DNA of 64,000 nucleotides from Paracoccus sp. SMMA_5_TC (GTDB lineage Bacteria; Pseudomonadota; Alphaproteobacteria; Rhodobacterales; Rhodobacteraceae), in NCBI RefSeq assembly GCF_009696685.2, contig NZ_CP102355.1, positions 558,001 to 622,000 on the forward strand, given 5' to 3'. Positions 16,912 through 27,727 of the stretch are shown here, piece by piece (positions within the stretch are counted from its first letter, which is position 1; the number at the start of each line of letters is the position of its first letter). The notes beneath the pieces are model-generated. The model did not search any database, was not told where the DNA came from, and was given only the letters and a program-made list of their open reading frames with translations. A program made the translations under genes and the position numbers.

Positions 16912-18642
16912 ATGTATGATTCCGCCACCAACGCCGCCACCGAATACGAAAAGGTCCGCCGGATCTTTGCCATCCTGAACGGCGAGGCCGAGGCCGACCT
17001 GCTGCTGACCAATCTCAACATCCTCGATGTGCATGGCGAGACGGTCTATCACGGCTCGATCCTGGTCCATGACCAGCGCATCATCGCGCTGAACCCCGAC
17101 GCCGAAGCGATCAAGGTGCGCGACACCTTCGACGGCCAGGGGCTTTACGCCATCCCCGGCCTGATCGACGCGCATCTGCATTTCGAATCGCAGCTGGCCC
17201 ATCCCACCGCCCTGGCCGAGGCGATGGTGCCCTGCGGCACCACCACCATCTATGCCGAATGCCTGGACCTGCTCAGCGCCGCCGGCGAACAGGGCGCCGA
17301 GGTCGCGCGCGGGCTGTTTCGCGACTACGACCGGCTGCCCTATCGCCTGTTCGCCTTTGCCCCCGGCAAGAAAACCTCGGCCGAGGTCACGCGGGCGGTG
17401 CTGGACATGGAACCGGTCATCGGCCTGGGCGAGTTCGAGCATTTCACCTATTCCTCGGGCGACGAGGACGATTTCCGCAAGGCCGCCTGGGTGCGCGAAA
17501 AGGGCGGCTTCATGAACGGCCACTGGGGCGTCACCGCGCTTTCGGACATGGTGCTGAACTACCTGCCCGCCATCGGCGTGTCGAACAACCATGACGTCTG
17601 GACCGGCGATGACATCGAAAAAAGCATCCGCTACGGCTTTCCGACCCATATCAAGTTCGGCGTCGGCAGCAACGAGGTCATCAAGACGCTGTTGCGCGCG
17701 ATCGTGAACCGCAAGTTCCCGACCGACAATTTCATGCTGTGCACCGACAACATCTCGGTCCAGCGGCTGCAGAACCAGGGGCATATGGACTGGATCATCT
17801 CGCTGTGCGCGGAAATGGGCATCGACCCGATCAAGGCGATCAAGATGGCGACGCTGAACACCGCGCGCTCCTTTCACATGGACGACAAGCTGGGCTCGCT
17901 GACGCCCGGGCGCTATGCCGATATCGTGCTGACCGACAGCCTGTCGCGGATCAAGCCGCTTTACGTGTTCAAGGACGGGGTGCTGGTGGCCCAGGGCGGC
18001 AAGCTGCTGCAGAACGCCCGCATCGACTATTCGGCGATGCGCACGCCGGCGGTGCCAGGCCTGGACGATCTGCGGGCCGAGGATCTGGACATCGTGCCGC
18101 TCGAGATCGACGGCGACCGCGCCAAGGTCATCCTGTTCGATGTCTACGGCCGCGGCCACGCCAGGTTCAACCAGGAAGTCTGGGTGCCCTATCGCAACGG
18201 CAAGGTGGTGCCCGAACTGGACGGCCAGCCGCTGAGCCGGCTGTCGGTGGTGCAGCGCTATGCCGACGGGCCGCGCCATGTTGTCAACGGGTTGTTCAAG
18301 GGGGTGAACATCCAGCGCGGCGCGGTCGCCACCTTCTGGCCGGCGCCCAAACCCTATTTCGTGGCGGTCGGTCAGGACAGCGACGAAATGGCCTTCTGCC
18401 TGAAGCAGGTGGACCAGTATTCCGGCGCCTGCATCGTCAGCGAGGGCCATCGCGTGACCAGCGTCCTGCCGCTGGAAATCCACGGCGTCATGGCCGACAT
18501 GGACCTGGATGAACTGAACACCCGCACCAGCGCCATCGACGCAGCCCTGGCCCAGCTGGGCAATCGCAACGAAGGCGAGCCGGTGGTGAACAAGCTGCTG
18601 AGCCTGTTCATCTCGCTGCACCGTTTCCGGTTCCTGGAATAG
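16912..18642 (+). CDS. Adenine-deaminase-family amidohydrolase with altered active site
   Basis: 576 aa, similar in length and layout to bacterial adenine deaminase (Ade). It has the beta-sandwich start (ADLLLTNLNILDV), PGLIDAHLHFES (metal ligands His88, His90), FMLCTDN (277-280) and MATLNTARSFHMDDKLGSL. However the Ade motif GTTTVVADPHEIAN reads GTTTIYAECLDLLSAAG, and the TDDRH-type motif reads TDNIS. The true substrate may therefore not be adenine. The importer encoded upstream suggests it acts on an imported nitrogen heterocycle. A strong terminator follows. The start at ATG 16912 has only weak GACTGA upstream. Confidence 0.75.
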   Translation: MYDSATNAATEYEKVRRIFAILNGEAEADLLLTNLNILDVHGETVYHGSILVHDQRIIALNPDAEAIKVRDTFDGQGLYAIPGLIDAHLHFESQLAHPTALAEAMVPCGTTTIYAECLDLLSAAGEQGAEVARGLFRDYDRLPYRLFAFAPGKKTSAEVTRAVLDMEPVIGLGEFEHFTYSSGDEDDFRKAAWVREKGGFMNGHWGVTALSDMVLNYLPAIGVSNNHDVWTGDDIEKSIRYGFPTHIKFGVGSNEVIKTLLRAIVNRKFPTDNFMLCTDNISVQRLQNQGHMDWIISLCAEMGIDPIKAIKMATLNTARSFHMDDKLGSLTPGRYADIVLTDSLSRIKPLYVFKDGVLVAQGGKLLQNARIDYSAMRTPAVPGLDDLRAEDLDIVPLEIDGDRAKVILFDVYGRGHARFNQEVWVPYRNGKVVPELDGQPLSRLSVVQRYADGPRHVVNGLFKGVNIQRGAVATFWPAPKPYFVAVGQDSDEMAFCLKQVDQYSGACIVSEGHRVTSVLPLEIHGVMADMDLDELNTRTSAIDAALAQLGNRNEGEPVVNKLLSLFISLHRFRFLE

Positions 18643-18668
18643 GCGGCACGCTACCGCGCCGAAACCGG

Positions 18669-18697
18669 GGTCGCGCCAGCACGGCGCGGCCCTTTTT
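18669..18697 (+). terminator. Rho-independent terminator of the ABC-amidohydrolase operon
   Basis: GGTCGCGCC-AGCAC-GGCGCGGCC hairpin (stem of about 8 bp with one mismatch) followed by CTTTTT. It lies 27 nt after the amidohydrolase stop. Confidence 0.85.
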
Positions 18698-18758
18698 GCC
18701 GTGATCTTGCAGGGATGCCTGGCGGTGCGCCACGGGCGCTGGCCCCAGCCCGGCGCGA

Positions 18759-19757
18759 TCAGTCCCGTTCGGCCTCGGCCGGCTGCGGCGCCCCGTCCTG
18801 GGCATGGGTGCCCTGGGGGTCGGCCGGGCGCGTCGCGCCGCCGGTCATGCCGCTGACCTGGGCCAGCAGCACGAAGGCACGGCCCGACCGGGTTTCGGCC
18901 AGCATCGCCAGAAGCTGCGGGTCGCTGTCCTGGGCGCGGGCGGCCAGCAGGCGGTCGAAATGGCGCAGGAAATGCTGCGCCACATCGCGAAACACCGGAT
19001 CGTCGCGCATCAGCGCCGCGGCGCTGTCCAGCGCTGCCCGGTCCTCGATCCCCGCCAGCGCCGCGACGCCGGCCCCACGCTCGCCGGCGGCGAATCGCTG
19101 CCACAAGCCGGGGTCGGCGGGATGCCCGCTGGTCAGCTCGTCCATGTAGACGCCTTGCGCCGCCAGCAGCGTCACCACGTCCTGCGCCGCCCGGATCAGC
19201 CGGGCAAGTTCGGGATGTGCCAGCCCCAGCCGCAGGCAGCGGATCGCCTCGTGATCCTCGGGTCCGTCAGGGAAGTTCAGGGCATGGAACAGTTCGGCCG
19301 GGGTCAGCGGCGGCGGCGGCGGATCCAGTTCCAGCTGCGCCTGACGCTGATCGGCCGCGCGCGCGGGGACGGACGCGCGGCCCCGCGCCATGGCCTGGGG
19401 GGCGTGCGCAAGGCCCTGCGTGGCGCGCGCTTCGCCGCCAGCGGCGCCGGGGGGGGTTGCACCCTCCTGCATGCGCGCCAGAGCCGCGCGCAGCTCCATC
19501 GCCTCTTGGCGCAGCAACGACAGGCTGCGCGCCGACCAGACGGCCAGCCAGATCAGCGCCAGCGGCAGGATCACCCCCACCCACCAGATCAGCCGCGCAG
19601 CCACGCCCGTCTCGACCGGTTCGGCCGGTTCGGGGGACATCAGCACGAACACACCCACCAGCAACAACCACGCCAGGCTGACGCCCACGCCGATCGCCAG
19701 CACACGGCTGCGCGCCTGTTCGGCGGCGATCCGGCGCAGGACATCAAGCGTGCTCAT
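18759..19757 (-). CDS. Two-helix membrane protein of unknown function
   Basis: 332 aa. Two N-terminal membrane helices (about residues 18-40 and 53-75) leave both ends in the cytoplasm. A short charged helix follows (LLRQEAMELRAALARMQ, possibly coiled coil), then a low-complexity Ala/Gly/Pro linker (100-150, ending PPPPPLTP), and an alpha-helical C-terminal domain to about residue 300. I do not recognise the domain. The tail is hydrophilic. It lies 16 nt downstream of greA on the same strand, so the two are probably cotranscribed. The gene looks like a conserved Rhodobacteraceae hypothetical. Confidence 0.75.
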   Translation of the reverse strand: MSTLDVLRRIAAEQARSRVLAIGVGVSLAWLLLVGVFVLMSPEPAEPVETGVAARLIWWVGVILPLALIWLAVWSARSLSLLRQEAMELRAALARMQEGATPPGAAGGEARATQGLAHAPQAMARGRASVPARAADQRQAQLELDPPPPPLTPAELFHALNFPDGPEDHEAIRCLRLGLAHPELARLIRAAQDVVTLLAAQGVYMDELTSGHPADPGLWQRFAAGERGAGVAALAGIEDRAALDSAAALMRDDPVFRDVAQHFLRHFDRLLAARAQDSDPQLLAMLAETRSGRAFVLLAQVSGMTGGATRPADPQGTHAQDGAPQPAEAERD

Positions 19758-19773
19758 GGGGGATCACCCTGCC

Positions 19774-20244
19774 TCAGACATACCGGATCGAGATGATCTC
19801 GTAGGATTTGCCACCCCCCGGGGTCACAACCTCGACGCTGTCGCCTTCGTCCTTGCCGATCAGCGCCCGCGCCAGCGGCGAACGGATGTTCAGCAGCCCG
19901 CGTTCCAGATCGGCCTCGGCCTCGCCGACGATCTGATAGGTGCGCTCTTCCTCGGTATCCTCGTCCAGCAGGGTGACGGTGGCGCCGAACTTGACGCTGC
20001 CGTTCAGCTTGCTGGGGTCGATCACCTCGGCGCGAGAGATGATCATTTCCAGTTCCTTGATGCGACCCTCGACAAAGCTCTGCTTTTCGCGGGCGGCGTG
20101 ATATTCGGCGTTTTCGGACAGATCGCCGTGTTCGCGCGCCTCGGCGATGGCGCGGATCACCGCCGGACGCTCGACCGAGCGCAATTCGCGCAGCTCCTCG
20201 TCAAGCTGGTCATAGCCCGCGCGGGTCATCGGTATCTTTTCCAT
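19774..20244 (-). CDS. greA: Transcription elongation factor GreA
   Basis: 156 aa, the standard length. It rescues backtracked RNA polymerase by stimulating transcript cleavage. The N-terminal coiled coil carries the catalytic acidic tip in ARE(H)[12 protein letters not shown], followed by [11 protein letters not shown]. The C-terminal globular domain includes [10 protein letters not shown]. The start at ATG 20244 has GGAATGGA-type purines just upstream. Confidence 0.97.
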   Translation of the reverse strand: MEKIPMTRAGYDQLDEELRELRSVERPAVIRAIAEAREHGDLSENAEYHAAREKQSFVEGRIKELEMIISRAEVIDPSKLNGSVKFGATVTLLDEDTEEERTYQIVGEAEADLERGLLNIRSPLARALIGKDEGDSVEVVTPGGGKSYEIISIRYV

Positions 20245-20511
20245 TCCAGTCCTTCCGGTCGCTGTTGCGACCCACGTCAACGCGAAACAGGTTTGGCAAA
20301 CGCCCCCGGCCTGCGGCCAGGGGCGCTGCGAATTCCAGAGCGCATCGTGGCCCGAAGCGCCCGGCGTTTCAAGCCCTGCGCAAGGCAACGCGCGACAGAC
20401 CGCGCGCAATGGCCGGAATGCGCCATTGCTGCGTCGCGTCCGCATTGCGCGCAAGAATGTTACGCGTTAGGAGTTTTGCGCATCATCAAGCCAGGGAGCG
20501 GGAACCGAGCC
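20245..20511. other. Divergent intergenic region between greA and ETF-QO
   Basis: 267 nt with no convincing ORF. It holds a GC-rich inverted repeat around 20310-20335 (CGCCCCCGGCC-TGC-GGCCAGGGGCG) that could fold on either strand, without a T tract. Promoters for greA and ETF-QO are expected here, but I cannot place them with confidence. Confidence 0.4.
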
Positions 20512-22158
<1,647 letters not shown>

Positions 22159-22253
22159 TCGGGGCGGGCTGGGGCAGAACCGGCGCGGCGTTGCCCTGCG
22201 GCGTCGCCCCGGCTAGGGTCGCGGCCGCGAATAGCAAGGACTGGGCCCGAACC

Positions 22254-24113
22254 GTGACCTCTCGAATGATCCCGCTGGCGCTGATCGCGCTGACCGCCGC
22301 CCCCGTGCTGCCGACGGGCCTTGCCGGTCCGGCAGCAGCCCAGACCCAGGCGCCGGCGGCGGCGCCCGACACGACGCCCGCCGACAGCGCGCGCCCCGCG
22401 CATCGCCCGGAAGATTCTGCGGCACCCGCCGATCTGCGCGGGCTGTCGGGCCCCTATCTGGCCGCGCGCATGGCGGCGGTCGAAAACGATTATCCGGCCG
22501 CCGCCAATTACTATCTGCAGGCGCTGGCCCAGGACGACACCGACCCCTATCTTCAGGACAGCGCGCTGGTGGCGCTGATTTCCGCCGGAGAGATGGAGCG
22601 CGCCACGGCGCTTGCCCTGACCATGGCCGACCAGGGCCGGGCAACCGAGCTGGCGCGGCTGTTGCAGCGTGCGGAACTGGCGCGTGCTGGACGCTGGGAC
22701 GATCTGGTGGCCGCCATCGACGCCGCGCCGCCCGGCGACACTGCCACGGATGGGATGGCCGGGGCCACGCTGATCGACGGGATGATGCGGGCCTGGGCGC
22801 TGCTGGGTGCCGGCAAGGCTGGCGAGGCACTTTCGGCCTTCAAGGAACTGGCCAAACTGCCCGGTGCCGGACCGATGGTGAATTACCATCTCGCGCTGGC
22901 CCAGGCGAAGGTCGGCGACTACGAGGGCGCCGAACTGCTGCTGGCGCGCCCCGAAACCGGCGCACATCTCATGGGGCTGATCGCACGCGTGCAGATCCTG
23001 TCGCAGCTTGAACGCAACCGCGACGCGCTGAAGCTGCTGGACGACACCCCCGGCCATGCCGAAGAACCGCAGTTGCGCGCCCTGCGCGAACGACTGTCGC
23101 GCGGCGAGACGCTGCCCTTTGACGCCATCCGCGGCCCCGCCGACGGGATCGCGCAGGTGTTTCTGACCTTCGGCTCGGTGCTGGGGGGCGACGACGAGAT
23201 GGACCCGCTGGCGCTGATCCATGCGCGGCTGGCCGCCTATCTGGCCCCCGACATGGGCGAGGCGCATCTGCTGGCCGCGCAGCTTCTGCAGGGGGTGGGG
23301 CAGTTCGACCTGGCGGAACGCGAATTCGAGCGGCTGCGCGAACTGGGCGACATGCGCCCCGTGGCCGAACTGACCCGCATCGATGCGCTGGCCCGCGCCC
23401 AGCGGCTGGATGACGCCGAAAAGGCGGCGCTGGCCCTGACCGCCGCCCATCCCGAACTGGCCCAGGGCTGGATCGCGCTGGGCGATCTGCTGCGGCAACA
23501 GGACAAGTTCCAGCAGGCGGTGCCCGCCTATGACAAGGCGCTGTCGCTGATCCCGGAATCGGATGCCGAGGCGCGCTGGTTCCCGCTTTATGCCCGCGGC
23601 ATCGCGCTGGAACGCGCCGGCCAGTTCCCGCGCGCCGAGGCCGACTTCCGCGCCGCGCTGAAGATCCGGCCCGATTCCGCGCAGGTGCTGAACTATCTGG
23701 GCTACAGCCTGGTCGATCGTAACCAGAACCTGGAGGAAGCCCTGCGCCTGATCCAGCGCGCGGTCGAGCTGCGCCCGGACGACGGCTATATCCTGGATTC
23801 GCTGGCCTGGGCCTATTTCCGTCTGGGACGCTATGCCGAAGCCGTGGCCCCGATGGAACGGGCCGTCGCCGCCATGGCCGGCGATTCGCTGGTCAATGAC
23901 CACATGGGCGACATCTACTGGATGGTCGGCCGCAAGCGCGAGGCGCAGATCCAGTGGCAGCGCGCCCTGTCGCTGAAGCCGGAAAAGGAAGAGGACGCCC
24001 GCCGCATCCGTGCCAAGCTGGAAAGCGGGCTGGACGCGGTGCTGGAACAGGAAAAGGCCAATGGCGGTCGTCTGCCGCCGGCGCGCAGTCCCGATGCGCC
24101 CAAGGCCGACTGA
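22254..24113 (+). CDS. Secreted TPR-repeat protein
   Basis: 619 aa. A signal peptide (MIPLALIALTAAPV to GPAAAQ) suggests export to the periplasm or outer membrane. The rest is made of tetratricopeptide repeats, clearest in the C-terminal half (WIALGDLLRQQDKFQQAVPAYDKAL, core LLRQQDKFQQAVPAYDKAL; VLNYLGYSLVDRN; ILDSLAWAYFRLGRYAEA; VNDHMGDIYWMVGRKREA). TPR scaffolds mediate protein contacts. The start is given as GTG at 22254, with ATG at 22266 as the alternative that begins directly at the signal peptide. It lies 3 nt before ispE and probably shares its transcript. Confidence 0.85.
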   Translation: MTSRMIPLALIALTAAPVLPTGLAGPAAAQTQAPAAAPDTTPADSARPAHRPEDSAAPADLRGLSGPYLAARMAAVENDYPAAANYYLQALAQDDTDPYLQDSALVALISAGEMERATALALTMADQGRATELARLLQRAELARAGRWDDLVAAIDAAPPGDTATDGMAGATLIDGMMRAWALLGAGKAGEALSAFKELAKLPGAGPMVNYHLALAQAKVGDYEGAELLLARPETGAHLMGLIARVQILSQLERNRDALKLLDDTPGHAEEPQLRALRERLSRGETLPFDAIRGPADGIAQVFLTFGSVLGGDDEMDPLALIHARLAAYLAPDMGEAHLLAAQLLQGVGQFDLAEREFERLRELGDMRPVAELTRIDALARAQRLDDAEKAALALTAAHPELAQGWIALGDLLRQQDKFQQAVPAYDKALSLIPESDAEARWFPLYARGIALERAGQFPRAEADFRAALKIRPDSAQVLNYLGYSLVDRNQNLEEALRLIQRAVELRPDDGYILDSLAWAYFRLGRYAEAVAPMERAVAAMAGDSLVNDHMGDIYWMVGRKREAQIQWQRALSLKPEKEEDARRIRAKLESGLDAVLEQEKANGGRLPPARSPDAPKAD

Positions 24114-24116
24114 CCC

Positions 24117-24938
24117 ATGAGCCTGCCCCGGCGCGAACCGGCCCCGGCCAAGGTGAACCTGACGCTGCACGTGACCGGTCGGCGCCCCGACGGCTACCAC
24201 CTGCTTGATTCGCTTGTGGTGTTTCTGGCGCTGGGCGATGTGGTGACGGTCTCGCCCGGGCCGCTGTCGCTGACGCTGGGCGGGCCCTTCGCCGGCCCCT
24301 TGGCGGCCGAGGCCGACAACCTGTGCCTGCGCGCCGCCCGTCTTGCCGGGCGCGAGGTGCGCATCCATCTGGAAAAGCACCTGCCGGTCGCCTCGGGCAT
24401 CGGCGGCGGCTCGGCCGATGCGGCGGCGGTGCTGCGGGCGCTTGATGTCCGTCCGGCGCAGCCCGAACGGCTGGGCGCGGATGTGCCGGCCTGCCTGCTC
24501 AGCCGACCCTGCCGGATGCGCGGCCTGGGCGACATCGTCGAACCGCTGCCGCCGCTGCCGCCGCTGCATCTGGTGCTGGTCAATCCCGGTCAGGCGCTGG
24601 CGACGCCCGCAGTGTTCGGCGCGCTTCGCCGTGCCGACAATCCGCCGATGCCCGAACGGCTGCCGGCATTTCCCGACAGCGCGGCGCTGATCGATTTCGT
24701 CGCCGGCTGCCGCAACGACCTTGAACCCCCGGCGCTGGCGCTGATGCCGCAGATCGGCGATTGTCTGGCGGCGCTGCGCGATCACGGCGCCGCGCTGGCG
24801 CGGATGTCGGGATCGGGCGCCACCTGTTTCGGGCTGTTCCTCGACGCCGCCGCCGCCCGCGACGCCCGCGACGCCCTGCGCGCCGCCCGGCCGGGCTGGT
24901 GGGTCGCCGCCTCTGGACTTGCCGCGCCAAATCCCTAA
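24117..24938 (+). CDS. ispE: 4-(cytidine 5'-diphospho)-2-C-methyl-D-erythritol kinase
   Basis: 273 aa GHMP kinase that phosphorylates CDP-methylerythritol in the MEP isoprenoid pathway. Key motifs are [20 protein letters not shown] at the N-terminus, the ATP loop [16 protein letters not shown], and the C-terminal [12 protein letters not shown]. The N-terminal domain is slightly shorter than in E. coli. It follows the TPR gene by 3 nt. The pathway's entry enzyme Dxs is encoded at 45829-47757. Confidence 0.95.
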   Translation: MSLPRREPAPAKVNLTLHVTGRRPDGYHLLDSLVVFLALGDVVTVSPGPLSLTLGGPFAGPLAAEADNLCLRAARLAGREVRIHLEKHLPVASGIGGGSADAAAVLRALDVRPAQPERLGADVPACLLSRPCRMRGLGDIVEPLPPLPPLHLVLVNPGQALATPAVFGALRRADNPPMPERLPAFPDSAALIDFVAGCRNDLEPPALALMPQIGDCLAALRDHGAALARMSGSGATCFGLFLDAAAARDARDALRAARPGWWVAASGLAAPNP

Positions 24939-24969
24939 ACCTGCGTGCATTTCCAACCGGAGAGCCACC

Positions 24970-25716
24970 ATGCTGCGCCTGGGCGTCAACATCGATCACG
25001 TCGCCACCATCCGCAATGCCCGCGGCACGCCCTGGCCCGACCCGGTGCGGGCCGCGCAGCTTGCAGAACAGGCCGGCGCCGACGGCATCACCGCGCATCT
25101 GCGCGAAGACCGCCGCCATATCTCGGACCAGGACATCGACCGGCTGATGGCGGCGCTGCGCCTGCCGCTGAACCTGGAAATGGCCGCCACCGCGGAAATG
25201 CAGGCCATCGCCCTGCGTCACCGGCCACACGCGGTCTGCATCGTCCCCGAACGGCGCGAGGAACGCACCACCGAAGGTGGGCTGGACGTGGCTGGCAACC
25301 GCGACTTTCTGGCCGATTTCATCGCCCCCCTGCGCGAGGCCGGCTGTCGCGTGTCGCTGTTCATCGGCCACGAGCCCCAACAGATCGAGGCCGCGGCCCA
25401 GATCGGCGCCGCCGTGGTCGAACTGCATACCGGCGCCTATTGCGACCTGCATCTTGAAGGTCGTCCGGCGGAACGCGACCTGGAACTGGCGGCCTTGCGC
25501 CGGGGCGCGGCCCAGGCCAGCCTGCTCGGGCTCGAGGTGCACGCCGGCCACGGGCTGACCTTCGACACCGTGGCCCCGATCGCCGCCATTCCCGAACTGC
25601 GCGAACTGAACATCGGCCATTTCCTGATCGCCGAATCGGTGTTCATGGGCCTGGACGCCGCGATCCGCGAGATGCGCCGGCGCATGGACGTGGCGCGGGT
25701 GCAGGCGACGGCATGA
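24970..25716 (+). CDS. pdxJ: Pyridoxine 5'-phosphate synthase
   Basis: 248 aa TIM-barrel enzyme that condenses 1-deoxyxylulose 5-phosphate with 3-amino-2-oxopropyl phosphate to make PNP. It shows [16 protein letters not shown], the [15 protein letters not shown] block, VCIVPE and [11 protein letters not shown], and ends [15 protein letters not shown]. The ATG at 24970 follows GGAGAGCC. It starts 31 nt after ispE and 7 nt before acpS. Dxs supplies one of its substrates as well as the MEP pathway. Confidence 0.97.
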   Translation: MLRLGVNIDHVATIRNARGTPWPDPVRAAQLAEQAGADGITAHLREDRRHISDQDIDRLMAALRLPLNLEMAATAEMQAIALRHRPHAVCIVPERREERTTEGGLDVAGNRDFLADFIAPLREAGCRVSLFIGHEPQQIEAAAQIGAAVVELHTGAYCDLHLEGRPAERDLELAALRRGAAQASLLGLEVHAGHGLTFDTVAPIAAIPELRELNIGHFLIAESVFMGLDAAIREMRRRMDVARVQATA

Positions 25717-25723
25717 CCGCGCC

Positions 25724-26146
25724 ATGATCCTGGGCATCGGCAGCGACCTGGCCAATATCGAACGCATCGCCGGGGTGCTGGCGCGCCACGGCGACCGTTT
25801 CCGAAACCGGGTGTTCACCGCGCGCGAACTGGCGCTGGCAGCCCGCCGCGCGCATGAGGCCGCGACCCTGGCCAAGCGCTGGGCCGCCAAAGAGGCCTGC
25901 TCGAAGGCGCTGGGCACCGGCCTGGCCATGGGCATCAGCTGGAAGGACATGGCGGTGCGCAACCTGCCCTCGGGTCAGCCGACGATGGAACTGACCGGCT
26001 GGGCGGCCGAACGGCTGGCGGCGATGACGCCTGCGGGCCATGTCGCGCGCGTGCATGTGACGCTGACCGACGATCACCCCTGGGCGCAGGCGCTGGTGGT
26101 CATCGAGGCGATTCCCGAAACCGTGAGGCCCGGCGCCGGCGCTTGA
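25724..26146 (+). CDS. acpS: Holo-[acyl-carrier-protein] synthase
   Basis: 140 aa. It transfers 4'-phosphopantetheine from CoA to ACP. Family motifs are [14 protein letters not shown] with the metal-binding Asp, [14 protein letters not shown], and [17 protein letters not shown] with the catalytic Lys/Glu helix. It starts 7 nt after pdxJ, in the pdxJ-acpS-lepB-rnc-era order usual for alphaproteobacteria. Length is normal. Confidence 0.95.
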   Translation: MILGIGSDLANIERIAGVLARHGDRFRNRVFTARELALAARRAHEAATLAKRWAAKEACSKALGTGLAMGISWKDMAVRNLPSGQPTMELTGWAAERLAAMTPAGHVARVHVTLTDDHPWAQALVVIEAIPETVRPGAGA

Positions 26147-26203
26147 CTTTGCCGGCCCGCGCGGCCCATGAACGCGCGACTTTCGCAGAAAGGAACGGCA
26201 TCC

Positions 26204-26995
26204 ATGGCCAAAAGCACTGCCCGCAAGGATGGGGGCATCTGGGAGACCATCAAGACCATCTTCTGGGCGCTGCTGATCGCGGGCGTCTTTCGGACGCTGT
26301 TCTTTCAGCCGTTCTGGATCCCCTCGGGCTCGATGAAGGACACGCTGCTGATCGGCGATTTCCTGTTTGTCAACAAGATGGCCTATGGCTATTCGGCGGT
26401 GTCCTGCCCGTTTGGCCTCTGCCCGATCTCGGGGCGGATCCTGGCCTCGGAACCGCAGCGCGGCGATGTGGTGGTGTTCCGCCACCCCACGCGGGGCGAC
26501 GATTTCATCAAGCGCCTGGTCGGCCTGCCCGGCGACCGCATCCAGATGCGCGACGGCATTCTCTACATCAACGGCACCGCGGCGCCGCAGACCCCCGCCG
26601 GCACCTTCACCGAGGCGCAAGAGCCGCAGGGGCCGCAAGGCAGCCTGCCCTGCCCCGGCCAGATCGCCGCCGCCAGCGACGGCCAATGCGTCGCCCAAAG
26701 GTTCACCGAAACGCTGCCTAATGGCGTCAGCCACGACGTGCTGAACCTGGCCGACAACGGTCCGGGCGACAACACCCCCGAATTCACCGTCCCCGAGGGG
26801 CATTACTTCTTCCTGGGCGACAACCGCGACAATTCGGGCGACTCGCGCTGGCCGGCGTCTGTGGGCGGGGTCGGCATGGTGCCGGCGGAAAACCTGATCG
26901 GCCGGGCCGACCGGGTCATGTTCTCGTCGGCGGGCAAGTCGCTGCTGTATTTCTGGACCTGGCGGCCGGACCGCTTCTTCAAGGCCGTCGATTGA
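26204..26995 (+). CDS. lepB: Signal peptidase I
   Basis: 263 aa inner-membrane protease that removes signal peptides from exported proteins. One N-terminal membrane helix (IKTIFWALLIAGVFRTLFF) is followed by the catalytic Ser43 in IPSGSMKDTL and the general base Lys103 in DDFIKRLVGLPGD. The box GHYFFLGDNRDNSGDSR is complete. A Cys/Gln-rich insertion of about 60 residues precedes that box, as in other alphaproteobacterial enzymes. AAAGGAACGG precedes the ATG. A TTGACT before 26150 could be a -35 box of a local promoter. Confidence 0.96.
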   Translation: MAKSTARKDGGIWETIKTIFWALLIAGVFRTLFFQPFWIPSGSMKDTLLIGDFLFVNKMAYGYSAVSCPFGLCPISGRILASEPQRGDVVVFRHPTRGDDFIKRLVGLPGDRIQMRDGILYINGTAAPQTPAGTFTEAQEPQGPQGSLPCPGQIAAASDGQCVAQRFTETLPNGVSHDVLNLADNGPGDNTPEFTVPEGHYFFLGDNRDNSGDSRWPASVGGVGMVPAENLIGRADRVMFSSAGKSLLYFWTWRPDRFFKAVD

Positions 26996-27037
26996 GGATC
27001 GTTGCCGCGGCCAGACCCGCCGTGGCACAATGGGACG

Positions 27038-27727
27038 ATGAAGATTTCCGCCGAACTGCAAGCCTTTTCCCGACGCCTGGGGCACGAATTCTCGCGCCCC
27101 GAACTGCTGCAACGCGCGCTGACGCATGGCTCCAGCTCGTCGGTGACACGACCCGACAACCAGCGGCTGGAATTCCTGGGCGACCGGGTCCTGGGCCTGA
27201 CCATGGCCGAGGCGCTGTTTTCTGCCGACAGCGCCGCCACCGAAGGCCAGCTGGCGCCACGCTACAACGCCCTGGTCAAGGGCGAAACCTGTGCCGCCGT
27301 CGCCCGCAGCATCGGCCTGGGCGAGGTTCTGAAGCTGGGCCGGTCCGAAATGCTGTCGGGCGGCCGGCGCAAGGATGCGCTGCTGGCCGACGCGATGGAG
27401 GCGGTGATTGCCGCCGTCTATCTGGACGCGGGTTTCGAGGCGGCACGCGCCACCGTGCTGCGGCTGTGGGCCGACCGGCTGAAGAACGTCGGCGACGATG
27501 CCCGCGACGCCAAGACCGCCCTGCAGGAATGGGCGCAGGCCCAGGGCATGGCGCCGCCGCGCTATGTCCAGACCGCGCGCAGCGGCCCCGACCACGCCCC
27601 CGAATTCGAAATCACCGTCCGGCTGGACGACGGCCGGGAAGCCGTCGCCCGCGGCCAGGGCACCAAACGCAGCATCGAGCAGGCCGCCGCCCAGGCGCTG
27701 CTGGAGCAGATCGAAGGCACCCCATGA
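27038..27727 (+). CDS. rnc: Ribonuclease III
   Basis: 229 aa. It cleaves double-stranded RNA in rRNA and mRNA processing. The N-terminal endonuclease domain has the signature [12 protein letters not shown] with the metal-binding acids and [18 protein letters not shown]-terminal dsRNA-binding domain covers about residues 155-225 ([11 protein letters not shown] to [10 protein letters not shown]). The ATG at 27038 is chosen over an upstream TTG because it begins at the conserved MKISAEL region. The stop overlaps era as ATGA. Confidence 0.97.
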   Translation: MKISAELQAFSRRLGHEFSRPELLQRALTHGSSSSVTRPDNQRLEFLGDRVLGLTMAEALFSADSAATEGQLAPRYNALVKGETCAAVARSIGLGEVLKLGRSEMLSGGRRKDALLADAMEAVIAAVYLDAGFEAARATVLRLWADRLKNVGDDARDAKTALQEWAQAQGMAPPRYVQTARSGPDHAPEFEITVRLDDGREAVARGQGTKRSIEQAAAQALLEQIEGTP

